A stretch of DNA of 64,000 nt from Kiloniellaceae bacterium (GTDB lineage: Bacteria; Pseudomonadota; Alphaproteobacteria; Kiloniellales; Kiloniellaceae): positions 1 through 64,000 of the forward strand of contig JAJFGK010000166.1 in assembly GCA_021776195.1 (NCBI GenBank), given 5' to 3'. The translations under genes and the position numbers were made by a program. The notes beneath the pieces are model-generated. The model was given only the letters and a program-made list of their open reading frames with translations, made no database searches and had not been told where the DNA came from. Positions 31,636 to 41,506 of the stretch are shown here, piece by piece. Within the stretch, counting starts at the first letter, position 1; every line of letters begins with the position of its first letter.

Positions 31636-32834
31636 TGGCGGGCGAGGCGGTCTCGAACGAGGATAGCGGGCCCCGGATCTTCCTTCTGGCGGGCGAGCCT
31701 TCCGGCGATCTGCTTGGCGCGCGCCTCATGGCGGCGCTCAGGGAAGAAACCGGTGGTCGGGTCAGCTTCATCGGCGTTGGCGGGCAGGCGATGATCGACC
31801 AGGGTTTGGACAGTCTCTATCCCCTGGAGGACTTTGCTGTCATGGGACTGGTCGAGGTTCTGCCCCATGTGGCGCGGCTGCATGGCCGTATTCGCGATCT
31901 CGCCCGGCGCATTGCCGACGACCGGCCCGATGCCCTTGTGACAATTGACGCCCCAGCCTTCACCCTGGCGGTTGCCAAGCGCTTGAAGGGACGTGGGATC
32001 TCTCTGATCCACTATGTCGCCCCGTCGGTCTGGGCCTGGAAACCGTGGCGGGCGAAACGCCTGGCGGGGACTCTGGATAAGCTCTTGACGCTGCTGCCCT
32101 TCGAGCCGCCCTACTTTACGCGGCATGGTCTCGAGGCGGTCTTTGTCGGTCATCCCGCGAGTGAACCGCAACAGGAGAGCCCGGGCTGCGACACCGCCCG
32201 CGATAGGGCCCGCGACCGTCTGGGACTGGCCGCTGGCGATCGGCTCTTGTGCCTCTATCCCGGCAGCCGCCGGGGCGAGATCGACCGCATGCTCCCGGTC
32301 TTCGTGGGCGTGGCCGCGGCACTCCAGGCCGAGCGCCCGGATCTGGCCGTGGTTCTGCCGACCTTGCCGCACCTGGTGGAACCGCTCCGCGACGCTCTGG
32401 CCGATCTGCCGCTCGCCCCGCGGCTGTTGGTCGAGCCGAACGAGAAAACGGCGGCCGTTCGGGCGGCGGACCTGGCTCTGGCGGCTTCTGGGACCGTGGT
32501 GGTCGAACTGGCGAGTTGGGGCGTCCCCACCGCGGTCGCCCACCGCGTCCACCCGATCAGTGCCTGGCTCGCCCGACGGCTGTTGAAGGTCAAGAGCGTC
32601 ACCCTGCCCAACATCCTGCTCGACGAACAGGTCGTGCCGGAGTTTCTGCAGGAACGCTGCCGCGTCGATGCCATCGTTCCGGTTATGAAGGCTCTGCTTG
32701 AGGATCCCGCGGCGGCAGCGCGGCAGAAGGAGGCCTTCGTCCGCTTTACCGCGGCGCTGCGGTCCCCGGACGGGTCGCCCAGCCGACTAGCCGCGCGAGA
32801 AATTCTGGCCACGATCGGTCAGCGGCAGCGATAG
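31635..32834 (+). CDS. lpxB: Lipid A disaccharide synthase
   Basis: A 399-residue GT19 glycosyltransferase that joins lipid X and UDP-diacylglucosamine to form the lipid A disaccharide at the inner-membrane face. Signatures are ILLAGEPSGDLLGARLM-like sequence at the N-terminus, HYVAPSVWAWKPWRAKRL in the middle, and ASGTVVVELASWGVPTAVAHR in the nucleotide-binding half. It is the last gene of the run; the gap to the convergent gltA is 31 bases with a GCGGATATCCGC palindrome. Confidence 0.96.
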   Translation: MAGEAVSNEDSGPRIFLLAGEPSGDLLGARLMAALREETGGRVSFIGVGGQAMIDQGLDSLYPLEDFAVMGLVEVLPHVARLHGRIRDLARRIADDRPDALVTIDAPAFTLAVAKRLKGRGISLIHYVAPSVWAWKPWRAKRLAGTLDKLLTLLPFEPPYFTRHGLEAVFVGHPASEPQQESPGCDTARDRARDRLGLAAGDRLLCLYPGSRRGEIDRMLPVFVGVAAALQAERPDLAVVLPTLPHLVEPLRDALADLPLAPRLLVEPNEKTAAVRAADLALAASGTVVVELASWGVPTAVAHRVHPISAWLARRLLKVKSVTLPNILLDEQVVPEFLQERCRVDAIVPVMKALLEDPAAAARQKEAFVRFTAALRSPDGSPSRLAAREILATIGQRQR

Positions 32835-32865
32835 GGCGCCCCCGCGGATATCCGCCGGATCGCGC

Positions 32866-34176
32866 TTAACGTTCCCCGACCGGTGTGTAACTGCGGCTCT
32901 CGACGCCGTTGAAGATTTGTCTGGGCCGGCTGATCTTCTGATCGGGATCGGCGATCATCTCGCGCCACTGGGCGACCCAGCCGACCGTTCGCGCCACGGC
33001 GAAGAGCACGGTGAACATCGAGGTCGGAAAGCCCATGGCCTTCAGGATGATGCCGGAATAGAAGTCGACGTTCGGGAAAAGCTTTTTTTCCTTGAAGTAA
33101 TCGTCTTCCAGGGCAATTCGCTCCAGCTCCATGGCCAGTTCGAGCAGCGGATCGTTCACGCCCAATTCGGCCAGCACCTCATGGCAGGACTGCCGCATCA
33201 CGCCGGCGCGGGGATCATAGTTCTTGTAGACCCGGTGTCCGAAACCCATGAGCCGGAAGGGGTCGTGTTTGTCTTTCGCGCGCTCGAGAAACTCGGGGAT
33301 ACGGTCCTTGCTGCCGATCTCCTGCAACATCTGCAGCACGGCCTCATTCGCGCCGCCATGTGCCGGCCCCCAAAGCGAGGCGATGCCGGCGGCGATACAG
33401 GCGAAGGGATTGGCACCGCTCGACCCGGCTATCCGCACCGTCGAGGTCGAGGCGTTCTGCTCGTGATCGGCATGGAGGATCAGGATCCGGTCCATGGCCC
33501 GGGCCAGGACCGGGCTTATGACGAACTCCTCGGTCGGGACCGAAAAGGTCATGTAGAGAAAGTTTTCCGCGTAGCTGAGATCGTTGCGCGGATAGACGAA
33601 GGGCTGTCCGACGGAGAACTTGTAGGCCATGGCGGCGATGGTCGGCATCTTTGCGATCAGCCGGTGAGAGGCGATGATGCGCTGCTGCGGATCGCCGATA
33701 TCGGTCGAATCGTGATAGAAGGCCGAGAGCGCGCCGACCACGCCGACCATGATCGACATGGGGTGCGAGTCCCGGCGAAACCCGCGGTAGAAAAAGTGCA
33801 TCTGCTCGTGGAGCATCGTGTGATAGGTGATGTTCTTGTCGAACTCCACCTTCGCCGCCTGATCCGGCAACTCGCCGTGCAGCAGCAGATAGCAAACCTC
33901 CAGGAAATCGCTCTTTTCCGCCAGTTCCTCGATCGAATAGCCGCAGTGCCTCAGAATACCCGTTTCGCCGTCGATGTAAGTCAGATGCGATGCACAGCTA
34001 CCCGTAGAGGTGAAGCCCGGATCGTAGGTGAAGTAGCCGGTTTGCGCATAGAGCTTGCGAATATCGATGACCTTGGGGCCGATCGTGCCCTCGAGTACCG
34101 GCAGCTCGATGGATTTCCCCGTCGCGTTATCGGTAAGGGTAACGGATTGCGCTTGAGAAGACCTGTTATCGGGCAT
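32866..34176 (-). CDS. gltA: Citrate synthase
   Basis: Type II citrate synthase of the TCA cycle, 436 residues. The three family histidine segments are present ([29 protein letters not shown] and [13 protein letters not shown]), as is the aspartate in the [10 protein letters not shown] segment. The start at 34176 is supported by AGGACC upstream; an in-frame extension to 34224 is unlikely because it starts in the promoter leader. Confidence 0.96.
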   Translation of the reverse strand: MPDNRSSQAQSVTLTDNATGKSIELPVLEGTIGPKVIDIRKLYAQTGYFTYDPGFTSTGSCASHLTYIDGETGILRHCGYSIEELAEKSDFLEVCYLLLHGELPDQAAKVEFDKNITYHTMLHEQMHFFYRGFRRDSHPMSIMVGVVGALSAFYHDSTDIGDPQQRIIASHRLIAKMPTIAAMAYKFSVGQPFVYPRNDLSYAENFLYMTFSVPTEEFVISPVLARAMDRILILHADHEQNASTSTVRIAGSSGANPFACIAAGIASLWGPAHGGANEAVLQMLQEIGSKDRIPEFLERAKDKHDPFRLMGFGHRVYKNYDPRAGVMRQSCHEVLAELGVNDPLLELAMELERIALEDDYFKEKKLFPNVDFYSGIILKAMGFPTSMFTVLFAVARTVGWVAQWREMIADPDQKISRPRQIFNGVESRSYTPVGER

Positions 34177-34241
34177 CTTTAGGGTCCTAGCAAAAAAATC
34201 GGGGACGAGAGTCGGGCGCGACACTTCGGTAGGTGCGGTGC

Positions 34242-34270
34242 AGCATAACCGGTCAGGGCAGTTTTATCAA
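34242..34270 (-). promoter_or_regulatory. Likely gltA promoter
   Basis: Reading the minus strand, TTGATA (34270-34265) and TATGCT (34247-34242) are 17 bases apart. Transcription would start near 34235 and give a leader of about 60 bases before the gltA ATG at 34176. Confidence 0.5.
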
Positions 34271-34310
34271 CGCCGGGCCGTGACAACCTGTACGCACTTA
34301 ATCTTAAAAT

Positions 34311-35726
34311 TTAGCTTACTTGATCGAGAACTCGTCCAACCGTTTCCTCGCGGCCAAGGACGGCCATGACCTCGAACAGGCCCGGCGATGCGGCTCGACC
34401 GGTCAGGGCGGCGCGCAATGGTTGCGCGACCTTGCCCAGTTTCAGGCCTTGCCTCTCTGCATGATCGCGCAGGGCGTTTTCGACCGGCTCTTGCCCCCAG
34501 TCCGCCAGGTCCCGCAGGACCGGCAGGAGGGCCGCCAGGATTTCCCGCGCCTCCGTCGAAAGCAACTTCGCGGCCTTGTCGTCCAGGCTCAGGGGGCGGT
34601 CGGCGGCATAGATCGCGGCTCCCTCGGTCAACTCGACGAGGGTCTTGGCCCGGGGCTGCAGGCCCGGCAATCCGGCGGCGAGACGGCCCTGCTCGGCTTC
34701 GCTCAGTGGGCGGCCCAGTGTTGCCTCCAACCGGGGGCCGATCAGGCTCAACAGCATCCTGGCATCGGCCTCGCGGATATAGTGGCCGTTGACACTCTCC
34801 AGCTTGGTGAAGTCGAAGCGGCTCGGTGCCCGGTTGATGGCCGGCAGATCGAACCACTCCAGCGCCTCTTCGGTGGAGATAATCTCGTCGTCGCCGTGGC
34901 TCCAGCCCAGGCGCATCAGGTAGTTGCGCAGGGCCTCGGGGAGGTAGCCAAGGTCGCGGTAGGCCTCGACGCCAAGGGCCCCGTGGCGCTTCGATAGCTT
35001 GGCGCCGTCGGCGCCGTGAATTAGGGGAATATGGGCGAAGACCGGCAGTGGCCAGTCCATGGCAAGAAACAGCTGGGTCTGGCGAAATGCGTTGGTCAGG
35101 TGGTCATCGCCGCGAATCACGTGGGTCACCCCCATGTCGCGGTCGTCGACGACCACCGCGAGCATGTAGGTCGGCGTGCCGTCGCCGCGCAGCAGCACCA
35201 TGTCGTCCAGCTGTGCGTTGGGGACCGTGACCGGGCCCTGCACGGCGTCTTCGATCGTGGTCTCGCCCTTGAGCGGCATCTTCAAGCGGATCACCGGATC
35301 GATCCCCGACGGAGCCTCTGCCGGGTCACGGTCGCGCCAGCGCCCGTCATAGAGGCGCGTGCGTCCCTCGGCCTTCGCCGCCTCGCGCATGGCCTGCAGT
35401 TCCTCGGGCGTGCAGTAACAACGATAGGCCTTGCCCGCCGCCAACAGCTCCCGGGCGACCGCGGCGTGGCGATCCATGCGGGCGTGCTGAAACACTGTCT
35501 GGTCGTCCCAATCGAGACCCAGCCACTCCAGGCCATGGAGGATCGCGGCTATTGCCTCGTCGGTCGAGCGTTTGCGGTCGGTATCCTCGATCCGCAAGAG
35601 AAAGCGGCCGCCGTGGTGGCGCGCGAAGAGCCAGTTGAACAGGGCCGTGCGCGCACCGCCAATGTGCAGGAAACCGGTGGGCGAGGGGGCAAAGCGCGTC
35701 ACCACCTCGGTGTTCGGGGGTGCCAT
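34311..35726 (-). CDS. gltX: Glutamyl-tRNA synthetase
   Basis: A class I aminoacyl-tRNA synthetase of 471 residues. The HIGH motif is [15 protein letters not shown], and the KMSKS equivalent is [11 protein letters not shown]. The N-terminal [17 protein letters not shown] fixes the start at 35726. Many alphaproteobacteria carry two GluRS copies, one charging tRNA-Gln for amidation; which type this is cannot be decided by eye. It lies upstream of gltA on the same strand, but a gap of about 135 bases with a gltA promoter separates them. Confidence 0.95.
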   Translation of the reverse strand: MAPPNTEVVTRFAPSPTGFLHIGGARTALFNWLFARHHGGRFLLRIEDTDRKRSTDEAIAAILHGLEWLGLDWDDQTVFQHARMDRHAAVARELLAAGKAYRCYCTPEELQAMREAAKAEGRTRLYDGRWRDRDPAEAPSGIDPVIRLKMPLKGETTIEDAVQGPVTVPNAQLDDMVLLRGDGTPTYMLAVVVDDRDMGVTHVIRGDDHLTNAFRQTQLFLAMDWPLPVFAHIPLIHGADGAKLSKRHGALGVEAYRDLGYLPEALRNYLMRLGWSHGDDEIISTEEALEWFDLPAINRAPSRFDFTKLESVNGHYIREADARMLLSLIGPRLEATLGRPLSEAEQGRLAAGLPGLQPRAKTLVELTEGAAIYAADRPLSLDDKAAKLLSTEAREILAALLPVLRDLADWGQEPVENALRDHAERQGLKLGKVAQPLRAALTGRAASPGLFEVMAVLGREETVGRVLDQVS

Positions 35727-35873
35727 GGGGCTTGGTGTCCTTGTGGGCCGAAGAGCGCCGGCTTTTAGCACGGCGGCCCCGCCGACGCCACAGGAGGTGC
35801 GTTTGCTATCCACGCCAAGGTGAATGGCTTCAAGACCAGCGGGATGGGCGGCCCAGGGAGCGGGGGAGGTATC

Positions 35874-35930
35874 TTGACAGGGAAGCGCATTTATATAATA
35901 GGATAGTTATGGAACAATTAGGTTATATAA
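35874..35930 (+). promoter_or_regulatory. arsR-like gene promoter with twin AT boxes
   Basis: A perfect TTGACA at 35874-35879 is followed 14 bases later by a perfect TATAAT at 35894-35899. The self-complementary octamer TTATATAA occurs twice, at 35891-35898 and 35923-35930, 32 bases (three helical turns) apart, and the two copies flank the ATG at 35909. They are natural candidates for autoregulator half-sites. The 14-base spacer is short for sigma70. Confidence 0.45.
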
Positions 35931-36280
35931 AGAGTCAACCAAATCTTGACGCTGTCTTTGCCGCGTTGGCCGATCCCACCCGGCGGGCAATTCTGTCGCG
36001 GCTGGCGTCCGGTCAGGCCTCGGTCAATGAAATCGCCGCGCCATTTGCTATCAGCCAGCCAGCGGTCTCGCGGCATCTGAAGGTGCTGGAACGGGCGGGG
36101 TTGGTCGAACGCGGCGTCGACGAACAGCGCCGGCCGGCGAGATTGAAGGCTGACGTTATGGCGGCAGCGGTCGACTGGCTAGGCGATTTTCGGGCCTTTT
36201 GGGGGACGAGTTTCGACCAGCTCGATGACGTCCTCAGCCATTTGAAACAAGCCCAAGCGAAGGAAACGAGCCGTGAGTGA
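35909..36280 (+). CDS. ArsR-family transcriptional regulator
   Basis: A 123-residue winged-helix repressor. The domain reads LDAVFAALADPTRRAILSRLASGQASVNEIAAPFAISQPAVSRHLKVLERAGLVER, the form found in ArsR proteins paired with SRPBCC (AHSA1) partners. No metal-binding cysteines are seen, so the signal is not a metal of the classic ArsR type. The next gene overlaps it by eight bases. Confidence 0.9.
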   Translation: MEQLGYIKSQPNLDAVFAALADPTRRAILSRLASGQASVNEIAAPFAISQPAVSRHLKVLERAGLVERGVDEQRRPARLKADVMAAAVDWLGDFRAFWGTSFDQLDDVLSHLKQAQAKETSRE

Positions 36281-36767
36281 CCTGCCGACCTACATCCTTG
36301 ACCGTGAATTCGACGCGCCCCGTGACATGGTTTGGCGTGCCTGGACCGATCCTGAATTGCTCTCGCGTTGGTATGGACCCGGCGTGGAGACGATCATCCA
36401 CGAATTCGACTTGAAACCCGGCGGGCTATGGCTCAACGAGATGAAGTGGGGGGACAAATCCGATCTCAGCAGGATGGTGTTCCAAGATGTCGTGCCGGAA
36501 GAAAGGCTCGTTTGGCACCACTCCTCGGCTGACTCGGATTGGAATGTCATCGCCAGCCCCATGATGGTGGACTGGCCCCGCGTGCTGTTGACCGCCGTGA
36601 CATTCGAGGATCAGGGCGCCAAGACGAAGGTCCGATTGACGATGATGCCTCTTGATGCAAGCGAAGCGGAAATTGCCTGCTTTGCTGGTGCCATGGCCGG
36701 AATGGATAAGGGATGGGGTAGCGGATTCAAGGTGATGGCCGAGCTGCTCGCGGAACTACAGGCGTAA
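36273..36767 (+). CDS. SRPBCC (AHSA1-like) protein
   Basis: A 164-residue START/AHSA1-type ligand-binding protein starting at GTG 36273. The opening LDREFDAPRDMVWRAWTDPELLSRWYGP and the late MAGMDKGWGSGFKVMAELLAEL are typical. These proteins have a deep hydrophobic pocket; their ligand is mostly unknown. The pairing with an ArsR regulator is a very common two-gene module. Confidence 0.9.
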   Translation: MSDLPTYILDREFDAPRDMVWRAWTDPELLSRWYGPGVETIIHEFDLKPGGLWLNEMKWGDKSDLSRMVFQDVVPEERLVWHHSSADSDWNVIASPMMVDWPRVLLTAVTFEDQGAKTKVRLTMMPLDASEAEIACFAGAMAGMDKGWGSGFKVMAELLAELQA

Positions 36768-36873
36768 TTTCACAGTCGAAAGGGACGGTCGTCAGGTCGC
36801 CTTTCAAACGCGTGCCCGGTCATGGTCTGGCACCGGCCAGTCGATCTCCGCCCGCGCGGGCTTGCCAGGCTTC

Positions 36874-39075
36874 ATGTCGCCACCGACACTGTCTCGCGAT
36901 CTGAGGCTGTGGTGGGTGATGGCGTCGAGTGATCTCAGTGACGGCGCGACCAGTGCAATACCTGTGGTCCTGGTCAAGAACCTGTGGGCGGAGCGGGACC
37001 GCTGGTCGTTGTGGCCGCCGGTGGCATTTGCCGCCGGGGTGGGGCTCTATTTTGCCGGCAGCGAGGAGACCCCGCCCTGGGCTCCTCTCATTCTGGCCGC
37101 GCTTGCCCTGATCGTTTTTCGCTGGCTGGCCGACCGGCAGACGCTGCTCGCCCTGGTTCTCATTGGGCTTGCCGCGGTCAGTAGTGGGTTCGCCCTGACC
37201 TCGGTGCGGACCCTACTGGTTGCGGCGCCGGTGCTGGAGCGTGAAACACGGGTCGCGATCACCCAGGCCGAAGTGCTGTGGGTCGAACGCCGGGCAAGCG
37301 GTTACCGCCTGTTGATGTCGCATCCGACCCTGGCGCCGCCCCACGACGGGCTCGGTCTCGTCAAGGCGCGGGTCAAGGTATCGGCCAAGGCGGCGCAAAG
37401 TCTCAAGCCCGGCGAATGGGTAGCCTTGGATGCCGTGCTGCGCCCGCCGCCCGAGCCGGCTGCCCCCGGGGCTTACGATTTTGGCCGACGCGCCTACTTC
37501 GAGCAGCTTGGCGCGGTCGGCTACGGTTGGGGGCTCGAACGCCTGCCGCCGCCAGCGCCGGCGGATTTGGCATGGGCCCAGGCGAGCGGAGTCAGTGCCG
37601 GCTGGCGGCTCTTCTGGGCCGAGTTTCGTCATCGCTTGGGAAGCCGCGTCCAAGAAGCCCTGCCCGGGCAGCCTGGAGCCGTCGCGACTGCCTTGATGAC
37701 CGGCGACCGCTCCGCGCTGTCGCAGGAAAGCCTGACGGCGATGCGCGATTCCGGACTGGCTCACCTTCTCGCCATTTCGGGTCTCCACATGGGGCTGGTG
37801 GCCGGGCTGGTCTTCCTCCTGACCCGTGGCCTTTTCGCCCTGGTCCCGCGACTCGTGCTCTTCTATCCGACCAAGAAGTGGGCGGCCGGGCTGGCGCTTG
37901 TCGCTGCCTTCCTCTTTCTCTTCGTCGCCGGCGCGACCGTGCCGACGCAACGCGCCTTCTTGATGGTGTCGGTCGTGCTTTTCGCCGTGATGCTCGACCG
38001 GCGCGCCCTGTCCTTGCGGCTGGTGGCCTGGGCCGCGGTGGCGGTATTGGCGATCGCCCCGGAAAGCTTGCTGAGCGCGTCCTATCAGATGTCCTTTGGC
38101 GCGGTGATCGCCTTGATCGCCACCTACGAAAGGGTGGCCCAAGGGCGGCTCTTTCCCTACGGCGAGCGCGGCCTGGTCCTTCGGGTTGGGCTCTACCTCG
38201 GCGCGGTGGCCCTGACCTCTCTGGTCGCGACCTTGGCGACCGGGCCCTTCGCGGTCTTCCACTTCAACCGTCTTGTGGTCTACGGGCCGCTCGCCAACCT
38301 GCTGGCGGTGCCGCTCACCGCCTTTTGGATCATGCCTTGTGCCCTGGGCGCCTACCTGACGGCGCCGCTGGGCTGGGAAGCGGTCTTCCTGGTGCCGATG
38401 GGCTGGGGGATCGAGCTTTTGCTGACCGTGGCGCGGTCGGTCGCCGCCTGGCCGCACGCCCAGCTTTCCCTGCCCGCCATGCCGACAGGGGCCTTGGTCA
38501 CGGCGGTCATGGGCGGTCTCTGGCTGGCCATCTGGCGTCGGCGCTGGCGGCTGTGGGGACTGCCCGTCATTGTCGCCGCCCTGGTCTATGGCCTGACCCG
38601 GCCGCCGCCCGATATCTGGATCAGCGGCGACGCGCGGCTGATGGCCTTCCGCCTCCAGGACACGCTTTACCTGTCGACCTTGCGGCGCAACCGCTTCGAG
38701 GCCGAGGTCTGGCAGCGCCGTGCCGGCCTGGAGCAGGTAGCGAGCTGGGATGCCTTGGCCGAGAGCCGGCCCGACCTGCTGCGCTGCGACACGCTCGGCT
38801 GTATCCTCACCCTGGAGGGCCGCAAGATCGCCTTTGTCAGCGCGTTAGGCGCGCTCGATGACGACTGCCCAGCCGTCCAGGTCCTGGCGAGCCGAGAGCC
38901 GGTCCCTCCCTGGCTCTGCCCGGAGCCGCAATTGGTCGTCGACCGTTTCGACCTCTGGCGCGGCGGCGCGACGGTGATCTCGTGGGACGACGACACAGCG
39001 CAGGCTCGCAGCGCGGCGAGTGAGCGCGGCCGGAGGGCCTGGGTTCAGCGGCGCGGCAGAGAGGCCGATCAATAA
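36874..39075 (+). CDS. comEC: ComEC/Rec2-like DNA channel protein
   Basis: A large polytopic membrane protein of about 733 residues. It has an N-terminal pair of helices and an OB-like soluble domain (about 100-190). Then comes the competence domain with many helices, containing GLAHLLAISGLHMGLVAGL, which is the diagnostic motif. The C-terminal 140 residues are soluble but carry no HxHxDH metal motif of the beta-lactamase-like nuclease domain found in Bacillus ComEC, so that part is degenerate. ComEC carries single-stranded DNA across the inner membrane during transformation. The start is uncertain (36874 or 36919). Confidence 0.85.
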   Translation: MSPPTLSRDLRLWWVMASSDLSDGATSAIPVVLVKNLWAERDRWSLWPPVAFAAGVGLYFAGSEETPPWAPLILAALALIVFRWLADRQTLLALVLIGLAAVSSGFALTSVRTLLVAAPVLERETRVAITQAEVLWVERRASGYRLLMSHPTLAPPHDGLGLVKARVKVSAKAAQSLKPGEWVALDAVLRPPPEPAAPGAYDFGRRAYFEQLGAVGYGWGLERLPPPAPADLAWAQASGVSAGWRLFWAEFRHRLGSRVQEALPGQPGAVATALMTGDRSALSQESLTAMRDSGLAHLLAISGLHMGLVAGLVFLLTRGLFALVPRLVLFYPTKKWAAGLALVAAFLFLFVAGATVPTQRAFLMVSVVLFAVMLDRRALSLRLVAWAAVAVLAIAPESLLSASYQMSFGAVIALIATYERVAQGRLFPYGERGLVLRVGLYLGAVALTSLVATLATGPFAVFHFNRLVVYGPLANLLAVPLTAFWIMPCALGAYLTAPLGWEAVFLVPMGWGIELLLTVARSVAAWPHAQLSLPAMPTGALVTAVMGGLWLAIWRRRWRLWGLPVIVAALVYGLTRPPPDIWISGDARLMAFRLQDTLYLSTLRRNRFEAEVWQRRAGLEQVASWDALAESRPDLLRCDTLGCILTLEGRKIAFVSALGALDDDCPAVQVLASREPVPPWLCPEPQLVVDRFDLWRGGATVISWDDDTAQARSAASERGRRAWVQRRGREADQ

Positions 39076-39150
39076 TCCCAGACGAACGCGCCGGTACTCT
39101 AGGATCCGTCAAAAAAAAGACGCTCCCTTGGCGACGCTTGTCAACTGACC

Positions 39151-39870
39151 CTAGTAGCTGCGGATCAGACCGACCAGCCGGCCCTGAATCTTGACCCGTT
39201 CGGGCGGGAAGATCCGGGTTTCGTAATTCTTGTTGGCCGGCTCCAGGGCGATGGCGCTGCCCTTGCGGCGCAGCCGCTTCAAGGTGGCTTCCTCGTCGTC
39301 CACCAGGGCCACGATGATGGCCCCGTTGTCGGCGGTGTCCATGCGCTCGATCACCACGGTGTCGCCATTCAGGATGCCGGCGTCGATCATCGAATCGCCC
39401 TCGACCTCCAGGGCATAGTGTTCGCCGGGGCCCAGCAGGGCGACGGGCACGTCGACGAAGGTCGAATGGTCGCGCAGGGCCGAGATCGGTGTGCCGGCCG
39501 CGATCCGGCCATAGAGCGGCAGCTGCATCGATTCGGAATCGTTGCTCGGCGCCGGCCCGGCGAAGGGGTGGGTGAAGTGACCGCTGACCAGGCTCGGCGG
39601 ATAGCCACCCATGGCGGGCAACTGGGCCACATTGGTCTGATGCGGCTGGCTGAGCGAATCCGGCAGTCGCAGCACTTCGATCGCGCGGGCCCGGTGGGGC
39701 AGGCGTCGGATGAAGTTGCGCTCCTCCAGGGCGATGATCAGCCGGTGAATGCCGGATTTCGATTTGAGGTTCAACGCGCCCTTCATCTCGTCGAAGGACG
39801 GCGAGACGCCGTAAGCCGAGAGATGCGAGTGGATGAAGAGCAGAAGCTCGTTTTGTTTTTTGGTCAGCAT
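39151..39870 (-). CDS. lexA: SOS repressor LexA
   Basis: LexA, 239 residues, represses the DNA-damage response and cuts itself when RecA is activated. The N-terminal winged helix ([29 protein letters not shown]) precedes a linker. The Ala125-Gly126 cleavage site is in GRIAAGTPI, the nucleophile is Ser160 in EGDSMID, and the general base is Lys198. A LexA box lies 86 bases upstream of its start. It converges on comEC. Confidence 0.97.
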   Translation of the reverse strand: MLTKKQNELLLFIHSHLSAYGVSPSFDEMKGALNLKSKSGIHRLIIALEERNFIRRLPHRARAIEVLRLPDSLSQPHQTNVAQLPAMGGYPPSLVSGHFTHPFAGPAPSNDSESMQLPLYGRIAAGTPISALRDHSTFVDVPVALLGPGEHYALEVEGDSMIDAGILNGDTVVIERMDTADNGAIIVALVDDEEATLKRLRRKGSAIALEPANKNYETRIFPPERVKIQGRLVGLIRSY

Positions 39871-39955
39871 GTCGGCGGTCCCCCAAGTCGATAAGCGCGC
39901 TGCCGCAGGGTGGCAGGGACACTAAATCTGGAACAAATCATCAACGTACGCACAT

Positions 39956-39970
39956 GTTCTAGTTTGGTTC
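39956..39970. promoter_or_regulatory. LexA (SOS) box
   Basis: GTTC at 39956-39959 and GTTC at 39967-39970 are separated by exactly seven bases, the known LexA operator of alphaproteobacteria. It lies between lexA (start 39870, minus) and the divergent transporter gene (start 40098, plus), so it probably gives lexA autoregulation and could also affect the transporter. Confidence 0.75.
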
Positions 39971-40097
39971 CTGTTTCGGGTCAAGAACCAATTTGGGCCC
40001 ACCCTGGCGGGCATGGCGAGTGACAGCGACCGCGTTTCCTGACACGGTCGGTTGCCGCGCCAATCCTGGCCGGCTTCGGGGCGCGGGGGGAGGGATC

Positions 40098-41012
40098 ATG
40101 GCCAGCGATAGCGCGCAACCGCCTGCCGGTCCACCGGGCGCCGAGCCGTCGCGCCGGGGCTTTGCCATGGCGATCATGCTCTTGAGCTCGATGGCGATCT
40201 CCTTTGGCGGTCTGGTGATCCGCGAGATCGAGGTCGCCGACGTTTGGCACATCAACTTTTACCGCTCGCTCGCCTTCATGGTGGCGATCTTGCTGATCAT
40301 GGCGCTGCGCTATCGCCGCGACACCCTGGGCAAGATCCTTGGGATCGGCCGGGCCGGGCTCTTCGGTGCCCTGCTGCTGACGGTCGCGGGCATCGCCTTC
40401 CTGCAGTCCCTGACCCACACCACGGTCGCCAACACACTGTTTGTCTTGAGCGCGATTCCCTTCTTCGCGGCGGCGCTGGCGCGCCTGTTCCTTGGCGAGC
40501 GGATCGGCCGCGCGACCCTGGTGACCATGATCGCCGCCGCCGCCGGCCTGACGGTCATGGTGGCGGAGGGCTTTGCCCTGGGCTCGGTCTACGGCAACGC
40601 CATGGCCCTGGTGACGGCCTTTTGCTTTGCCAGCTACGCGGTGATCCTGCGCTACAAGCAGGGCACCGAGATGATGGCGACCCTGTTGCTCTCCGGTCTG
40701 CTGGTCTGCGCGATCGGGTTTTTGATGCGAGGCGGCGATCTCGGCCTGCCGCTGCGCGATATCCTGCTGTGCTTTTTATGGGGCGGGGTTCTGTCCGGCT
40801 TCGCCAACGCCACTTTCGTCATTGCCGCGCGCTATCTGGCGGCCGGCGAGGTGACGATCTTCATGCTGCTGGAGTTCGCCCTGGGCCCGGTCTGGGTCTG
40901 GCTCTTCATCGACGAGGTGCCGACCGACCTGACCATCGCCGGGGGCGCGTTGGTGATCCTCGCCGTGGCGATCCGCGCCGCCTTCGAGCTGCGCCGCGGG
41001 CGACGGCTCTAA
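40098..41012 (+). CDS. DMT-superfamily (EamA) transporter
   Basis: A 304-residue inner-membrane protein with about ten helices in two EamA repeats. The first is around residues 20-150 and the second around 165-295, each with the pattern of a helix ending in a VAN or FAN motif. These exporters move metabolites or amino acids; the substrate is unknown. The start at ATG 40098 has GGGGGAGGG upstream. It ends convergently with the coxG-like gene, overlapping by four bases. Confidence 0.85.
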   Translation: MASDSAQPPAGPPGAEPSRRGFAMAIMLLSSMAISFGGLVIREIEVADVWHINFYRSLAFMVAILLIMALRYRRDTLGKILGIGRAGLFGALLLTVAGIAFLQSLTHTTVANTLFVLSAIPFFAAALARLFLGERIGRATLVTMIAAAAGLTVMVAEGFALGSVYGNAMALVTAFCFASYAVILRYKQGTEMMATLLLSGLLVCAIGFLMRGGDLGLPLRDILLCFLWGGVLSGFANATFVIAARYLAAGEVTIFMLLEFALGPVWVWLFIDEVPTDLTIAGGALVILAVAIRAAFELRRGRRL

Positions 41013-41488
41013 TTGGTGGTATCGCCCGTCGACCCAGCGGAGGCCTCCTGGGCGGCGATCAGGTCGCCGAAGGTGGCGAAGAACTCGTCGGCCAGCTTTC
41101 GCGCCGTTCCATCGATCAGGCGGGCGCCAAGCTGGGCCAGCTTGCCGCCGATGGTGGCCTGGACCTCGTAGGACATGATGGTGGCTTCGCCGTCGGCTGC
41201 CAGGTGGACCTGGGCGCCGCCCCTGACGAACCCCGCGGCGCCTCCCTTGCCTTCGCCGGAAATGCTGTAGCTTTCCGGAAAGGTCAGATCGGACAGTGTG
41301 ACGGCGCCGGCGAACCTGGCCTTGACCGGGCCAACCTTGGCCACGACGGTGGCGGTCAGGGCGGTACTGGACTGAGACTCCAGGTTTTCGCAGCCCGGAA
41401 TGCAGCGGCGCAGGACTTCGGGATCGTTAAGGGCCCGGTAGACCCGCTCCCGTGGGGCTTCCAAACGCTGTTCACCGCTCATCTTCAT
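41009..41488 (-). CDS. CoxG-like SRPBCC protein
   Basis: A 159-residue protein of the carbon-monoxide-dehydrogenase subunit G family. The opening SGEQRLEAPRERVYRALNDPEVLRRCIPGCENLE and the later YEVQATIGGKLAQLGARLIDGTARKLADEFF are typical. In CO oxidisers CoxG helps anchor the dehydrogenase, but many homologs occur without cox genes, as here, so the role is unknown. It is 18 bases downstream of the RarD-like gene on the same strand. Confidence 0.88.
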   Translation of the reverse strand: MKMSGEQRLEAPRERVYRALNDPEVLRRCIPGCENLESQSSTALTATVVAKVGPVKARFAGAVTLSDLTFPESYSISGEGKGGAAGFVRGGAQVHLAADGEATIMSYEVQATIGGKLAQLGARLIDGTARKLADEFFATFGDLIAAQEASAGSTGDTTN

Positions 41489-41506
41489 GGTTCGATCCCT
41501 GTCCCG

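Noticed and set aside
39108..39120. Run of eight A (T on the minus strand) after lexA
   Set aside because: It looks like the end of a terminator, but I cannot build a convincing stem in front of it.
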